Assembly (NCBI RefSeq): GCF_963678635.1
Contig: NC_087068.1
Location: 30,692,318-30,756,317 of the forward strand
Direction: 5' to 3'
Length of the DNA stretch: 64,000 bases
Source of the DNA: Symsagittifera roscoffensis
Lineage: Eukaryota; Xenacoelomorpha; Acoela; Convolutidae
Below are positions 22,928 to 34,054 of this stretch, piece by piece. A program made the translations under genes and the position numbers. The notes under the pieces were generated by a model, which did not search any database, was not told where the DNA came from, and saw only the letters and a list, made by a program, of their open reading frames with translations. Positions within the stretch are counted from its first letter, which is position 1, and each line of letters begins with the position of its first letter.

Positions 22928-23432
22928 TTTTATAAACACAAAAATTTTAGTCTAGGTATAACATGGCTAAAATTTGAAAAACTGACTTGTCAGAATCAAA
23001 AATGTTCCCAAATCGAAATTTTATAACCAGAAAGAACAAAAATCGAAAAATCTCAAAAATTTACAGGAAAATAAAATTCATGATTACGTAATCATATTAT
23101 GTAATTACAGTTGTTCAATTTTGATTGGTTAAAAAAAATTTTAGAGCCTTTTTAGACACGTTTCTCATTTTTCAGATCTTTGATCGTTTTGTAAATATTG
23201 TTAAAAAATTTTAATCGTGATGATGCACAGAATGTGCGAAAACGTTTGAATTAACATTTTAAATTTCTCATAATTATTTTTTTTAAATCCTAACCCTTTT
23301 TAGCGATAAGCTATAAGCAAACTGTTATATTTCTTTAAGGAAAACAGTCATATTTCGAAAAAAAATTTTCTCTATTTGTACAGAATTTGTTTACCACTTT
23401 TTGTTCATAATGTCAGTAGTGTTTGAGTCAAA
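22928..23432 (+). repeat. PLE terminal-repeat unit 2
   Basis: Direct repeat of unit 1 with about 1,033-base spacing. The hammerhead-like core here (23217-23247) reads GTGATGA, not CTGATGA. Confidence 0.85.
23209..23259 (+). ncRNA. Hammerhead-like core, copy 2 (C3 changed)
   Basis: Same layout as copy 1 (GAAAACGTTT at 23238-23247), but the invariant first C of CTGATGA is G (23217). That base is required for catalysis in known hammerheads, so this copy is predicted inactive. Confidence 0.5.
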
Positions 23433-23960
23433 ATGGCAATGATTGTAGCTGCCAGCTCCCTTTATCACTGCCTGAAAGATCTTGAGCAAAAGGAACGAAG
23501 AGAGACGCAGCAGAAGGTCTACGCAGTCCCCGGCCTTTCTTTGAACCCCAATACCTTGAACAGGGGGAAGGATTTACGAGTGTTATTGGAATTGCAACCT
23601 CTGGCCAGTAAGCAGATTATTATCTGGCACGACGTGCTGAACAACAGAATATCCTCACATCGCACGAACAACTATTTGCCCTGCCCACTTGACGAACTAC
23701 TGGCGTATTTACAATCAAAGCGAAGACAAATTAGTGGCATTGTCTACTGCAGGAGAACGGGCACTCTCAATATTTTTGAGGATCTGCGGAAGACAGAGAT
23801 AATCGTCATAAAAACAACTGGTAGCCTTATCTCTAGAAGGAAGAGACAGAATCCTGCGGTCCTCAGAGAGTATCTTCAACTGCACCAGTCAAGGGAATTG
23901 GAGTTGAAGTCACTACGGGTGGTGCTGTCCCATCGAGATCACCTGCCAGGCATCGTCTGA
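23433..23960 (+). CDS. PLE-associated 175-codon ORF, copy 2, unrecognised
   Basis: Same protein as 22400-22927 with several replacements (for example Glu/Lys near residue 20, Thr/Ala near 58, Ser/Arg near 71). It directly precedes the RT region: after its stop a further ~150 GC-rich bases lead to the RT N-terminus. In copy 1 the homology stops at this point and the next terminal unit begins, so the ORF end coincides with a tandem junction. Confidence 0.6.
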   Translation: MAMIVAASSLYHCLKDLEQKERRETQQKVYAVPGLSLNPNTLNRGKDLRVLLELQPLASKQIIIWHDVLNNRISSHRTNNYLPCPLDELLAYLQSKRRQISGIVYCRRTGTLNIFEDLRKTEIIVIKTTGSLISRRKRQNPAVLREYLQLHQSRELELKSLRVVLSHRDHLPGIV

Positions 23961-24116
23961 AGGATACGGGCCCAGACCAAGAAACCATCACAAGGACACC
24001 GCAGGGCAAAGGCGCGGAGAGCGGAGGTGTTGGCTGGCGACCTCCAGTTGGAACCGAACGACCAATAAGGGGTAAGATTTTGGGGTGGCTGTGTTTTTTG
24101 CTGAGTGCCACATGAG

Positions 24117-26515
24117 TTAGATTATTTAAAACATTTTAATAAATTTAATAGCAGTTTCCTGAGAATTAAATTTCTGAGAAAATGTCTCGATAACGACATT
24201 ATACCAGACTTTCTACGGTTTCGTGTGCCTGATAACGGTGTTTTTTCGGATCATGCGGTGCACAGCTTCCAACTGAGACTCTTAAGATCTGAGCTAAGCC
24301 AGGCAAATGCGGATAGGGCCAAGGCATCGGGTAAACTAGTAAAAGCAAGAGAGGTAGTGAGAAGGGGTATAGATGAGAAGTGGTGGCCTTCGATAATATT
24401 CTATCTGAACCGGCAAGCAAGGTGTAGTGTCAATAACCTGCTAAGCCGACACAAGAGAAAAACTTTCGGAAAGACAGGATAGACCATTAAAAAACTTGGA
24501 TGAAAGGGCGGTTAGAGTTTTAGATGAAGTGATTTTGCCGCTTTGGGTGTGGGAAGTCTTACGTTTTGGACCAAAACATCCGGTACGAGACAAATTCAAT
24601 GAAATTCACTTCCTTGCTGACATTGATAGTCTTTTGTCTGAACTGAAGTTAAATAGAATACCCGGAGAAAAATTATGTGAGATTGAAGCAGCTGCAAAGA
24701 GATATGCTAAGAATGTGAAACAGACCCCCTTTGACAAGGGTGTTGAAAAAGCCAGAAAGTATTTGAAGGACAACGATCTTCTGGCAGTGCCATTTGACAT
24801 GGGGGTGGGTTTTTGTGTAATGAAAAAAGAGACACGTGAGAAAAAACTGAAAAACTTATTACAGGCAGAACAATTTAGTGAGAGGAAGAATCTGACAGAC
24901 AGCGTGATTATGAAAATTGAGAAAGACATAAACAAAGAATTACTCGCCATGAAAAAGAAGGACGAGGTTAATGAAGCGATGTATGATAGGTTGAGATCAA
25001 CGGGAGTGCAGCCGGCTAGACTGTATGGATTAGCAAAAGTACACAAACGAGGCACACCACTTCATCCCGTCCTTTCTTTACCTGTTAGCTCATATGACAA
25101 CCTAAATAAAACATTGGCAAAGTATTTGATGAAATTGAGGGGGCAAACATAGAAACAAACACTCAAATGGCCTGGGAGATCTTGGAGAAAACTGAGTTGG
25201 ACTCTGACGAGAGTATAATCTCTCTTGATGTAAAGAGTTTGTACACTAATGTCCCGCTCAAGGAAGCGGTTAAAATAGCCCTGAGGAGATTATTTGAGCA
25301 AGTCGACCCTCCGGAAACATCTTGCAAGACTATGAAAAAACTACTGAATTCGGCAGTGAGTAAGGTACACTTTAAATGCAATGGTTTGTGGTATGTACAA
25401 AAAGACGGTTTAGCAATGGGCGCCTCCCTTGCAATAATATTGGCTAATTTGTGGCTCAAAGAATACGAACATGCATTAAAGAAAGAAGTACCGAAATTGA
25501 CTGTGCTAAGTGAGGGTAACAAGGAAGTGTGCCCTAGATGTCAGAAAAAGGTGACATATTGGACAAAAGGAGTTGAGTGCAAAGCTTGTTTGAATTGGTA
25601 CCCTTTTAGGGTGTGGTAACATATCGGAATCCGAATACGCAGACATCGCTGAAACAATATGGTATTGCATGACTTGCAAAAAACAACGGGAAGCAGATCG
25701 GACTGTGAATGGGGTTAAAGTTTTTGTAAGATATGTGGACGACATAGTTAGAACGGTCAAGGGTGATCCTGGGGTAGTTCTCGAGGCTGCCAATAAGTTG
25801 CATCCAAACTTGCAGTTCACCATAGAAGAACTCGATAGTAACGGTAATTTGGCCTTTTTTGGACTTTAATGTCAACGTGGATTCAGCAAAAAAGGTCACA
25901 TGTGGTTGGTACCAAAAACCCACTGATACCGGCACCATTCTATATTTCAGAGGCTGCGCACCTTTGCAGTTCAAAAGAAACGTTAATGAAGGGACGGTTC
26001 ATAGGGTTTTTAGAAGTACCTCAACATGGGAGTATTTTGACCAGGCATTGGAAAAAAATCGGAAACTATGGATCCAAAAAATTGGTCTGACAGGGTAGTG
26101 TTTGAAACTCTTAACAAGATCATTGAGGGAAAGAAAAATTTAGAGGTGAAGGCATCAGAACTGAGAAATGACAAATGGTTGAAAGACTCAGGACCCCTTC
26201 TTACAATGCAATATCGAGGCAATCCATCTCAACTGTTGGCTGCAAAGGTTTGGCTAATATCCGGGGCACAAATAATTTTTACAACAAGAAAATTGAAAAC
26301 ATGCTTGCCATCCCTCAAAACTTCCTTTGCTCGTGAACTGAGATCCAAAATGGTGTACAAGCTTACATGTAGTGGATGTAACTCCACCTATGTTGGTCAG
26401 ACAGTCCGACATTTAGCCACGAGGGTCGATGAACACCGCAAAGGGGACTCCCCAGTAGGACAACACTTGTTAGAATGTAATAAGGAGGTAGGCGGTACTG
26501 CTGAGCTGAAGTGAG
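24117..26515 (+). pseudogene. PLE reverse transcriptase with internal PHD finger and GIY-YIG endonuclease
   Basis: Segments in shifting frames. 24117-24482: N-terminal region (KFLRKCLDNDIIPDFLRFRV). 24496-25152: VLRFGPKHPVR and ARLYGLAKVHKRGTPLHPV, typical PLE RT. 25167-25619: SLDVKSLYTNVPL (motif A), DGLAMGASLAIILANLWLKE (motif B), then the start of a PHD-type finger. 25669-25869: end of the finger and FVRYVDDIV (motif C). 25859-26098: thumb-side YQKPTDTGTILYF. 26068-26514: GIY-YIG endonuclease, YKLTCSGCNSTYVGQTVRHL. At least four frame breaks make it non-functional. The true start is not determined. Confidence 0.88.
25530..25677 (+). other. PHD-type zinc finger inserted in PLE RT
   Basis: Reads CPRC, then KGVECKACLNWY, then (after a one-base insertion in the G-run near 25613) CGNISESEYADI and WYCMTC. 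This is the Cys4-His-Cys3 layout of a PHD finger with the typical W-Y-H-x-x-C core; the His position is Pro (CCT for CAT) in this copy. It lies between RT motif B and the YVDD box (25732-25743), where known PLE RTs have only a short loop. Confidence 0.75.
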
Positions 26516-26604
26516 AGATTATAGACCAAACAGCCAACACTCATAAGCTACTGACACTAGAGGGAGAGGCCGAAGATCAACACACGCAATGAATTCAGAA
26601 GCCG

Positions 26605-26945
26605 GGAACTAACACTAAAATTTTAGTCTATGTATAACATGGCTAAAATTTAGAAAACTGACATGTCAGAATCAAAAAAGTTCGCAAATCGAAATTTTAT
26701 AACCAGAAAGAACAAAAAACTAAAAAATCTTAGAAATTTACAGGAAAATGTTATTCATGATTACGTAATTATATTATGTAATTACAGTTGTTCAAATTTG
26801 ATTGGTTAAGAAGTTTTAGAGCCTTTTTAGACACGTTTCTCATTTTTCAGATCTTTGATCGTTTTGTAAATATTGTTAAAAAATTTTAATCCTGATGATG
26901 CACAGAATGTGCGAAAACGTTTGAATTAACATCTTAAATTTCTTA
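26605..26945 (+). repeat. PLE terminal-repeat unit 3 (3' end)
   Basis: Third copy of the unit, starting just after the endonuclease relic and ending at about 26945, where similarity to units 1 and 2 stops. This marks the right end of the element. Confidence 0.8.
26884..26934 (+). ncRNA. Hammerhead-like core, copy 3
   Basis: CTGATGA at 26892-26898 and GAAAACGTTT at 26913-26922, same hairpin as copy 1. The flanks TTTTAATC and GAATTAAC can form a 6-bp stem I with one bulged A. The invariant bases are intact. Confidence 0.6.
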
Positions 26946-27745
26946 TATGTTATTGGACAAGTTACAGAAGTAGACAAAAAAGTCTTTTGCAATAAAGACA
27001 TCTTCAGGGAACAAACCGAATTTCAGGTTTTTGTCACAAGCGAAATAAGGCAACAATTGGTTTTTTGTGCATCTTATCACACAGCTAAAGATAACCAGAA
27101 AAGTGAATTTGATACAAACTTAACGTAGGAATTCACAAAATGGCAGCAAAAGTTGCATCCTGGAAAATCAGAAATTCTTACTGAAGGATTCTATTTATAA
27201 TTTAGCAAAAGGGACCAGTAGTGGCCAAAGTTTTAAAATTGGAAAAAAACCGGACTCTTTTTCCACTCTAAAATCACTCTAAAAACTTACAGGTGGGGGG
27301 GGGGGGGTTACGGGGAGGAAAAAGATCCAAAAACTGTTTAGAGGATAATTCAACAAAAAGGCGGGGGTGTGATCTAAAAACAATGATGCGAAAAAAAAAC
27401 AGTCAAGTTTGCTGAGTTTACTTTCTACACCCCAGAAGTATCTTTGGAATTCACAAGTGGTTCTGAAGCGCCTCGCATAAAACTTACTGACACAATGGGC
27501 AGAGTAGCCTATCTTTTATCATTCTGCCTGAGAGTAAAAGGATAAAAGAGAAAATTAAGCAAGAAATTGAGGGGGGCGAGCTCCGAAACGACTTGCTCTG
27601 GACTATCGTTGCCCCAACTTTTTATGACGTACTGCTGCTACCGGAGTTGGCACCTTCGGACACAGTGATGAGAGACACTTCAAGAGTCTCTCTCTCTTCT
27701 GCTTCTGCCACCCAGACTAAGAAGAACGAGAGAAATATTTTATAG
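26946..27745 (+). other. Coding-like remnants, unrecognised
   Basis: Just beyond the PLE, short protein-like frames follow one another: about 26949-27127 (includes REQTEFQVFVTSEIRQQLVF), about 27404-27538 (FAEFTFYTPEVSLEFTSGSE) and about 27490-27745 (ELRNDLLWTIVAPTFYDVLL, then TSRVSLSSASATQTKKNE). Composition is less AT-rich than around them. They could be a decayed transposon or exons of an unknown plus-strand gene. No motif allows a choice. Confidence 0.2.
27295..27307 (+). repeat. G13 homopolymer in a G-rich patch
   Basis: Thirteen consecutive G, followed by TTACGGGGAGG and later GGCGGGGG. The only such G-run in the window. Could form a G-quadruplex. Confidence 0.8.
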
Positions 27746-29764
27746 TTCTGGTGGAGGCAAAAAATATTCTTGGATATCTAGCGGCCCAAACATTCGACAA
27801 ACACTGATTGGAGGCTGCGAGCAGTTTGTTAAGAGGTCAAACGGACTTTATACTTTTTCATCCTAAATAATTGATAGTTTCGTCAATTGTGTGCTAAAAA
27901 CTATTCTCAGTCGGCTACTGGTTGTAATGACCTAGCATCATTCTTTATGCATATTTGCGATTTTTTTCAAAAATAAAAGTTGCTCGGTCGTTTGTAGAAA
28001 ACTCCTTTATAAATGACAGCTATAATATAATCAAATGGATGTACCTGTTTCTTTAGGAAAAAGATCAAGATCACCTTTGAAATTTTGATCTAGTTCAACC
28101 AAACGGTTTATCATTTAAGACCTATGACAAAATCACCCAACATAATTCACTGATATTCAAGCAAAAACTTCGTTGGGAGGGAACCAAAACGCAGTTTTTC
28201 TTGTCAAGTTTCTATGACAGGTATGTATAAACAAAGCTGAGAAAATTCGAGAAAAAAACATTTCAACCCTACAAAAATAGCGGGAAGAACAAGAGGAGGG
28301 CACTTATACGTGAATAGACCGCAATCAGTTGGCCAAAATTTTTTTATGAATTAAACCTAGTTACTAAGTTAGCAAAACTTTGTGACTAACCTAACGAAAA
28401 AAAAATTTAAAAGAAAAATCAACTTCTTGATTCTGATATATCTTTACAGGTGAATCCACCTTTTAGCTTCAATATTTAATGACGAACCTTCTATAGAAAA
28501 AATTGTGACATAGATTTCAAGGACAAGTTGAAGCAATAAAACAGTGGTTTAAATTTAGAAAAAAAAAGGCCGCAAAAAACTCAGTGCAATTTCTGAAAAC
28601 ATCATAAAACTATAAAGAAATTTACCCTACAAAAATACAAGTTCAAAATGACAAACACGACAAACCATCATTTTAGGATTCGTCAAAAATTGTTCACAGA
28701 AAGATTTTGTGGGTAAAAATATTACCAAAGATATGAGGCATTGTCTCCTCAAACTTAATTGCCCTAGGACAGTTCCGACGGACTGATTGGAAGCCGCTCT
28801 TGTGACGTTAAATAGTTATAGATTTCCTAGCCTCTAGTTGACTTAGCGCAGGCTCGATTTGTTTTCCTAGATTTGCGGCGGTCGAAGAGGAAGGGTAAAA
28901 AAAACCTGTGAGTAAAGATTTCAAAATGAAAATGGCTATCTTTTTCAATTGCTAGTTTTGAAATTTCAAAGTGCAGCCGGCTCCATTGCTGAGATTTCTA
29001 GGTAAACTGTAGAACTTGATCACAAGTCTAGAAGACTCCAGTGGAGGTAGTTGTGTGACAGATGAACTATTTTTGTCAACCTTTGTTGTGAATAACACAT
29101 GATTACTTGGCGTAATTTATGATAAAAATTAGGCAAATCTTTTTGCAAACTTTTGGGAAAATTTAATCATCGTTTCAATTTGCTGATTTTTTTTGTAAAA
29201 AAGGGCAAATTTTTAAAGTTTACGTATAACCTCAGGTGTAAATAATCAATTCAGCTCAGTTTTTTGTGTTTTTTAACCCCAATTTTTCCAAATTTTTTTG
29301 ACTGCGTACCAGGATGAAGGCCTCTTGATGTAACTCAATTTTTACTCTCTGAAAACTTTCATAAAAGTGTAAATCATTAAATTTTTTCTTAGTTCGTTTC
29401 CCCTAAATGCTTAGATTTAAAAAGGTGCATTATTAGGCCAATTTTTTTAGCAAAGTTTTTTTAGCCAATTTTTTCTAGAAAAATGGGTCTGATTCTTTTC
29501 GATTAACAGGCTAAATTAACTGAAACTTGATGAGAGTCTGACCTCTCAACTTTAAAGCTACCAAAACTTTAACGCTAAGTTTCTGATTTCAACGTTGTCT
29601 TAACTATATAACTATAATGTTTTTGTCCTTAAGGATCGCCAACTTGGTGATTCTGGTATTTATAAAATTAGCAATTTTGGCTTTGAAGTCTAAAAATATG
29701 TTAAGACTTGTTTGCGATAATTCTAAGCTTTTAAATCGAATAAGTTACGTCATATAAATTTCAG
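27746..29764. other. Unassigned spacer
   Basis: AT-rich, no convincing exon, RNA gene or repeat family seen. Confidence 0.5.
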
Positions 29765-29836
29765 CTGGATGGGGAAAGCGACGAAGAAGATCACGAACAG
29801 ATGAGCGTGAATGAGAAAACACACCTGCCGCCTTAA
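29765..29836 (+). CDS. Candidate terminal exon, unrecognised
   Basis: A tttcag acceptor is followed by 23 codons and a stop: an acidic tail reading LDGESDEEDHEQMS, then VNEKTHLPP. It resembles an acidic C-terminus of a host protein, and it is locally GC-richer than its surroundings. No upstream exon could be identified, so it may be chance. Confidence 0.22.
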   Translation: MDGESDEEDHEQMSVNEKTHLPP

Positions 29837-31204
29837 ACGACTAGAAACATCAACAAACGCATAATGCAAAGTTGGTAAAATCCATAAACAGAGACGAGAA
29901 CGACATAATTGACTGACGACTTCATCAGACGAATAAAAAGAATTCAATCAGTGACTAAAACGCTTTGAAAAAAGTCATTGGAGGTGACAACTGATTAACT
30001 GATTTAGAAACATTTAAAACTAAATGATAATTGTTAAACAACCGCCGTCGGGTTTTAATCTAGCCGCATATAAGATTGCATAAACACAGTCATACTATTT
30101 TAATTCCAAATGGGGCTCAAATTGCACACGGTGATAAAAAAAATGATAATGATATATTTCTGAAATTAAAAGAGCTTCCAAAAATTTTCAACGATGCAAG
30201 TTTTTCTGAAAAAAAAAGTTATTTTCCGTTTAATTGTGCCCAGTAAAATTTTTCCATCACTCCATGGGCATTTTTCAAGAAAATTATTTCTACTGGGCGA
30301 CAAGGAAACGCATCAACGTCAATTTCGCTTCAATCTTACCTCAAAATAAAACGGTATGGAAAACCGTAAAATCTTACAAACAAACGCTTTTTAAGCAAAT
30401 TTGATCACATTTCAGCAACGGTTTTACATTTGAATTTTTTAAGTTCGAGTTTCATTGCAAGCTTGAACGTAAATTATGCCCAAAATTAACCAGAAAACCC
30501 CAGTTTTTATCCAACGAAAAAGGTATGGTTATGGCTCAATCTTCAGTTTTTTTCCGTTTATTGACCGTAAGAAGGCAATGATTTTCAAGAAATGTCAATC
30601 AATCAACGTACTAAAATTAGTTGTAATGAAAACATAGATAAAATATAGATCTTTTTTCGTTTTTTTTGTTTAAAATTTTTAGAGATCAACTTTTAGGCAA
30701 CTTTTATTAAACTTTGCTGCTATCTATCGCAGCAAGCACATGCTTTTTTGCAAATTTTCAAAGCCTTCACTTTTTAAACAGTTTTGTGGTTCATTGAAAA
30801 TTTGAAAATTTCCTGTTGCGTTTTCAGGCTTGCACAGTATATCATTTGATCAAGTTTTATTTTGTTCAATTTTTTTAAATTCCTTTAAATTAGACTTAAT
30901 CGAACTGATTTGACTTCAGTGAACTTGGTAAACTTTTTTTCGTAACCATTGAAAATAGGGATGAATTTTGTCTTGGGGTGGGTTTTATTTTTGTTGTTCA
31001 GACGTAGTAAAGACTTTTCTATTAGTCATGATGATGTTCGTTTTCGTTTTTTATTCAGGAAAAGTCTCAAAATGTTCTATAAACGAAAAAAAATTTTCCT
31101 TCTCATAAATGCACAAATGAATACCCTTCGGTAAATATGCTTTTTTGAATTCAATTCAAAAATTTTTTGGACAAAATACAAGCAAAATGCGCACTCCAAT
31201 TATG
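29837..31204. other. Unassigned spacer
   Basis: AT-rich, no gene or repeat recognised up to the start of the segmental duplication at 31205. Confidence 0.5.
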
Positions 31205-32567
31205 AAAGCTGAATTGGCACGAAAAAAGAAAGTGATCAATTGCTAGTTTCGAAAGCCGAATTGAAGTTTTAGATTTCCCAGTGGAAGAAATTTTTTCCCT
31301 AATATCTGTTGAATTCAAATAAATTTAAGTCCGTTTGTATTTTTAAGAGTAATTAACGTAGTGATTATTCTTATATAGGTCTTGGTAGTTTTTTGTTTGT
31401 TTTTCAGGAAAACTTCGTTATATTTATTTGAGTTTTTGTGAGTTTTTGTTTTTCAGGAAAACTTCGTTATATTTATTTGAGTTTTTGCGGTACTACTTTC
31501 AATTTTTTTTCAGTTCACTTCATTTCTGTAATTAAAAGGCAGACAAGCTACACTATTGAACAGCAAAAATATGAAAACGACAAAAAACGTAATCGAATTT
31601 TAATTTCGAAAATGTAAACCAAAAATCATATTTCCCAGCGAAACAAAAGTTATACCTTTGGCTATGTTGTTTGTTTTCCTCTCAAAGTCAGGTACCACAA
31701 ACAGTCATGGGAAAGTACCATACTTCAAATTAAAGAATTTTCCAACAATCAGCTTAAAAATTCAAAGTTTTAGTCTTTTCTTTGAGCAAGTAAAAGTTGT
31801 AGTAAGTAACTTAGTTTTACTCAAGAAAACCTAGTTTTAGAGACTTCATCTAGCTTTTCCTTGGCAATGACTCTTTTAAGTCAAAAAAAGCTTGCAAAAA
31901 GTCGGTGTTTTTTAACAGCTTCCATTTTTTGTCAGAGTCGATGAACGTAGTAAAGCTTCTTTTATAGGTCGTGAAAATTTTATTCAGACAATTTGAGCTC
32001 AAATTAGATTTTTTTATTTTAAAAAACTCAATTCAATTTCTTTTTTAGAAGGAAAGCAAACTCTACTATTCTTCAGCAAAAATATAAAAATCAAAAAAAA
32101 TGATTGAATCCTAATTTAAAAAAAATTTCATATTTTCTAGCGGAATTAAGACTTAAGTTATTGATCCGGTTTATTTTCAAATTGTGTAAACTTTATCATG
32201 ATTGTGTCAATCATTAAATATATTTTGTTATGAATGTGGTCGGATCAATCTGTGATACTCGGAGAACAACCGGCAACCATTGTGAGCTTCTGACTCCAAT
32301 ATCATTACGCATCGAATTTAAATTCAGCATTTGACCTCACCTGCAATTTTGATTTGTAGAGTTTTGATTAACATGGTTCAATTACCATAGAAAGTTTACT
32401 ATACTTTAACAAGCTCTAGGAAATGTATCTATTTCATCTAAAAACTCACACAAAGAGGCATAGATGTATTTCGCAAACAAGCGAGAAAACAGCAAAAAGT
32501 AGCTTCAAGAAGTCTTAAAAAGTGAAAAAAAGTTAAAATAGGGATTGGAACGTAACATTTTTGATTT

Positions 32568-32628
32568 GCGCCGGAATCGAACCTTTAACTAAGAGATTAC
32601 GAGTCTCAACATGGTTGCTTGATGTTGG
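32568..32628 (-). repeat. tRNA-derived SINE head
   Basis: On the minus strand reads an A-box-like GTTGAGACTCGTAATCTC and a B-box GGTTCGATTCC with tRNA-like spacing. Duplicated at 38611-38671. It lacks an acceptor-stem match, so it is a SINE head, not a tRNA gene. Confidence 0.6.
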
Positions 32629-33340
32629 TTATTCAAACTCTAGCCATCAAAAATAAATAGAATAGATGCTATTAAATTGTTAATGCTATGAGCAAGTTTT
32701 TGCAAGTTAGGTTAGAAAAAAAAGAGATATGTAATCTAATACACGAGGATCTAGTTGATTTCTGTAAAAAAAAAAACCGTTTTTATTCTGTAAAAAATTT
32801 CTTTATTTCTATGTAATAAGCGCTCTAGAGAAAATCTAGATTTCCTGAAAAAAATTTCGTTATTTCTAAATAATGAGCGCCCTAGAGAAAATCTAGATTT
32901 GAATCTCGACTCACAACTTTCAACATATGGTGAAAACTGCACTTTGCAAATACAAGCGGAAAAAGGCCAAAAAGTAGCTATTAAAACAATAACTGTTTTA
33001 TGAAAAACATAAGTCTTGAAAATTAAAATTGAAACATAGCCAATCGCAGATTGGAAAAGAGTAATGAACGCAAGTAAATAGAAAAACACTGACTTAGTTG
33101 AAACAATCTCAAAGTTCGAAAAAAGATGCCTCATATACATTAACAGTTTCATATAGATGCCTCAGAAAGTTTCACATACTTTAACAAGTTCTGGGAAGAA
33201 ATTTATCAATAAAAATTCACACAAAGAGGCATAGATGCATTTCGCAAACAAGCGGGAAAACAGCAAAAAGTAGCTTCAAGAAGTCTTAAAAAGTGAAAAA
33301 AAAGTTAAAATAGGGATTGGAACGTTAGTTATTTTATTTG

Positions 33341-33400
33341 TGCAGGAAGCGAACCTTTGACTAGGAGATTACGAGTCTCAACAAGGTTGTTTGACGCTGG
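33341..33400 (-). repeat. tRNA-derived SINE head
   Basis: Relative of the head at 32568, with a decayed B-box (GGTTCGCTTCC) on the minus strand. Duplicated at 39383-39442. Confidence 0.55.
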
Positions 33401-34040
33401 TTACTTCAACTCTATCCGTAAAAAAAATTAAATAGAACAGATGCTATTAAATTCTTAATGCTATGAGCAAGATTTTGCGAGTTAGGTTAGCAATAAAGAG
33501 ATTCGTAATTTAACACACGGGTTTCTAAATGACTACTGTAAAAAATATATCAGGTTTTACTCTGTAATAAATTTCTTTATTTCTATATAATGAGCGCCCT
33601 AGAGAAAATCCAGATTTCAATCTCGGCTCACAAGTTTCAACATATGGTCAAAACTGCACTTCGCAAAGACGAGCGGAAAAGTCAAAAAAGTAGCTCTTAA
33701 AACAATAACTACTTTACAAAAACATAAATTTTGAAAATGAAACTTGAAACAAAGCCAATCGAAGATTGCAAAAGAGTAATGAACGCAAGTAAACAAAAAA
33801 ACACTGACTTCGAAAAAAAATCTCAAATTTCAAAAAAAGAGATTCCTCTTAAGCTCTTTGAATTTCAAGAACAATTCATGATCGGCGCTGTTTTGATAGC
33901 ATTAATCCAACTTAAAAAAATTGAATCAACAGGTATGTTTTTTCTTCTGCTGGAAACCTGAAAATCAAATTCAATTTTCGAAACACGTTTTTTCGCGCCA
34001 TTTTCACTTTTGTATTTGGAGAGTGCTATTTACGTCACTT

Positions 34041-34054
34041 GCTATTTACGTCAC
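34041..34054 (+). other. Templated filler at deletion junction
   Basis: Here the left duplicate has lost the 1.98 kb present at 40083-42060. The break repeats the preceding TGCTATTTACGTCAC once more before block B begins, a typical trace of polymerase-theta-type end joining. Confidence 0.7.

Larger units (their letters stand above)
21339..26945 (+). mobile_element. Penelope-like element (PLE) cluster, partial tandem
   Basis: Order on the plus strand: truncated RT N-terminus (21339-21879), terminal-repeat unit 1 (21893-22399), 175-codon ORF (22400-22927), unit 2 (22928-23432), second copy of the ORF (23433-23960), RT plus GIY-YIG endonuclease (about 24117-26515), and unit 3 (26605-26945). PLEs characteristically insert as partial tandems with LTR-like repeats (pLTRs), which fits. 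The RT block is broken by several frameshifts, so the element is dead as sequenced. Confidence 0.85.
31205..34040. repeat. Segmental duplication block A, left copy
   Basis: Nearly identical to 37248-40082, with single-base and poly-A length differences such as A/G at 31984 versus 38027. Contains a direct 46-bp repeat near 31387-31477 (TTTTTCAGGAAAACTTCG), two minus-strand tRNA-like SINE heads (32568 and 33341), and no recognised exon. Ends at the deletion junction 34040. Confidence 0.92.

Noticed and set aside
24606-25055. 149-codon minus-strand frame
   Set aside because: Antisense shadow of the PLE RT, which shows clear RT motifs on the plus strand.
33731-33961. 76-codon plus-strand frame, also at 39773-40003
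   Set aside because: Lies in duplicated SINE-related sequence (AATGAACGCAAGTAAAC word); Lys-rich by AT composition, not a credible protein.
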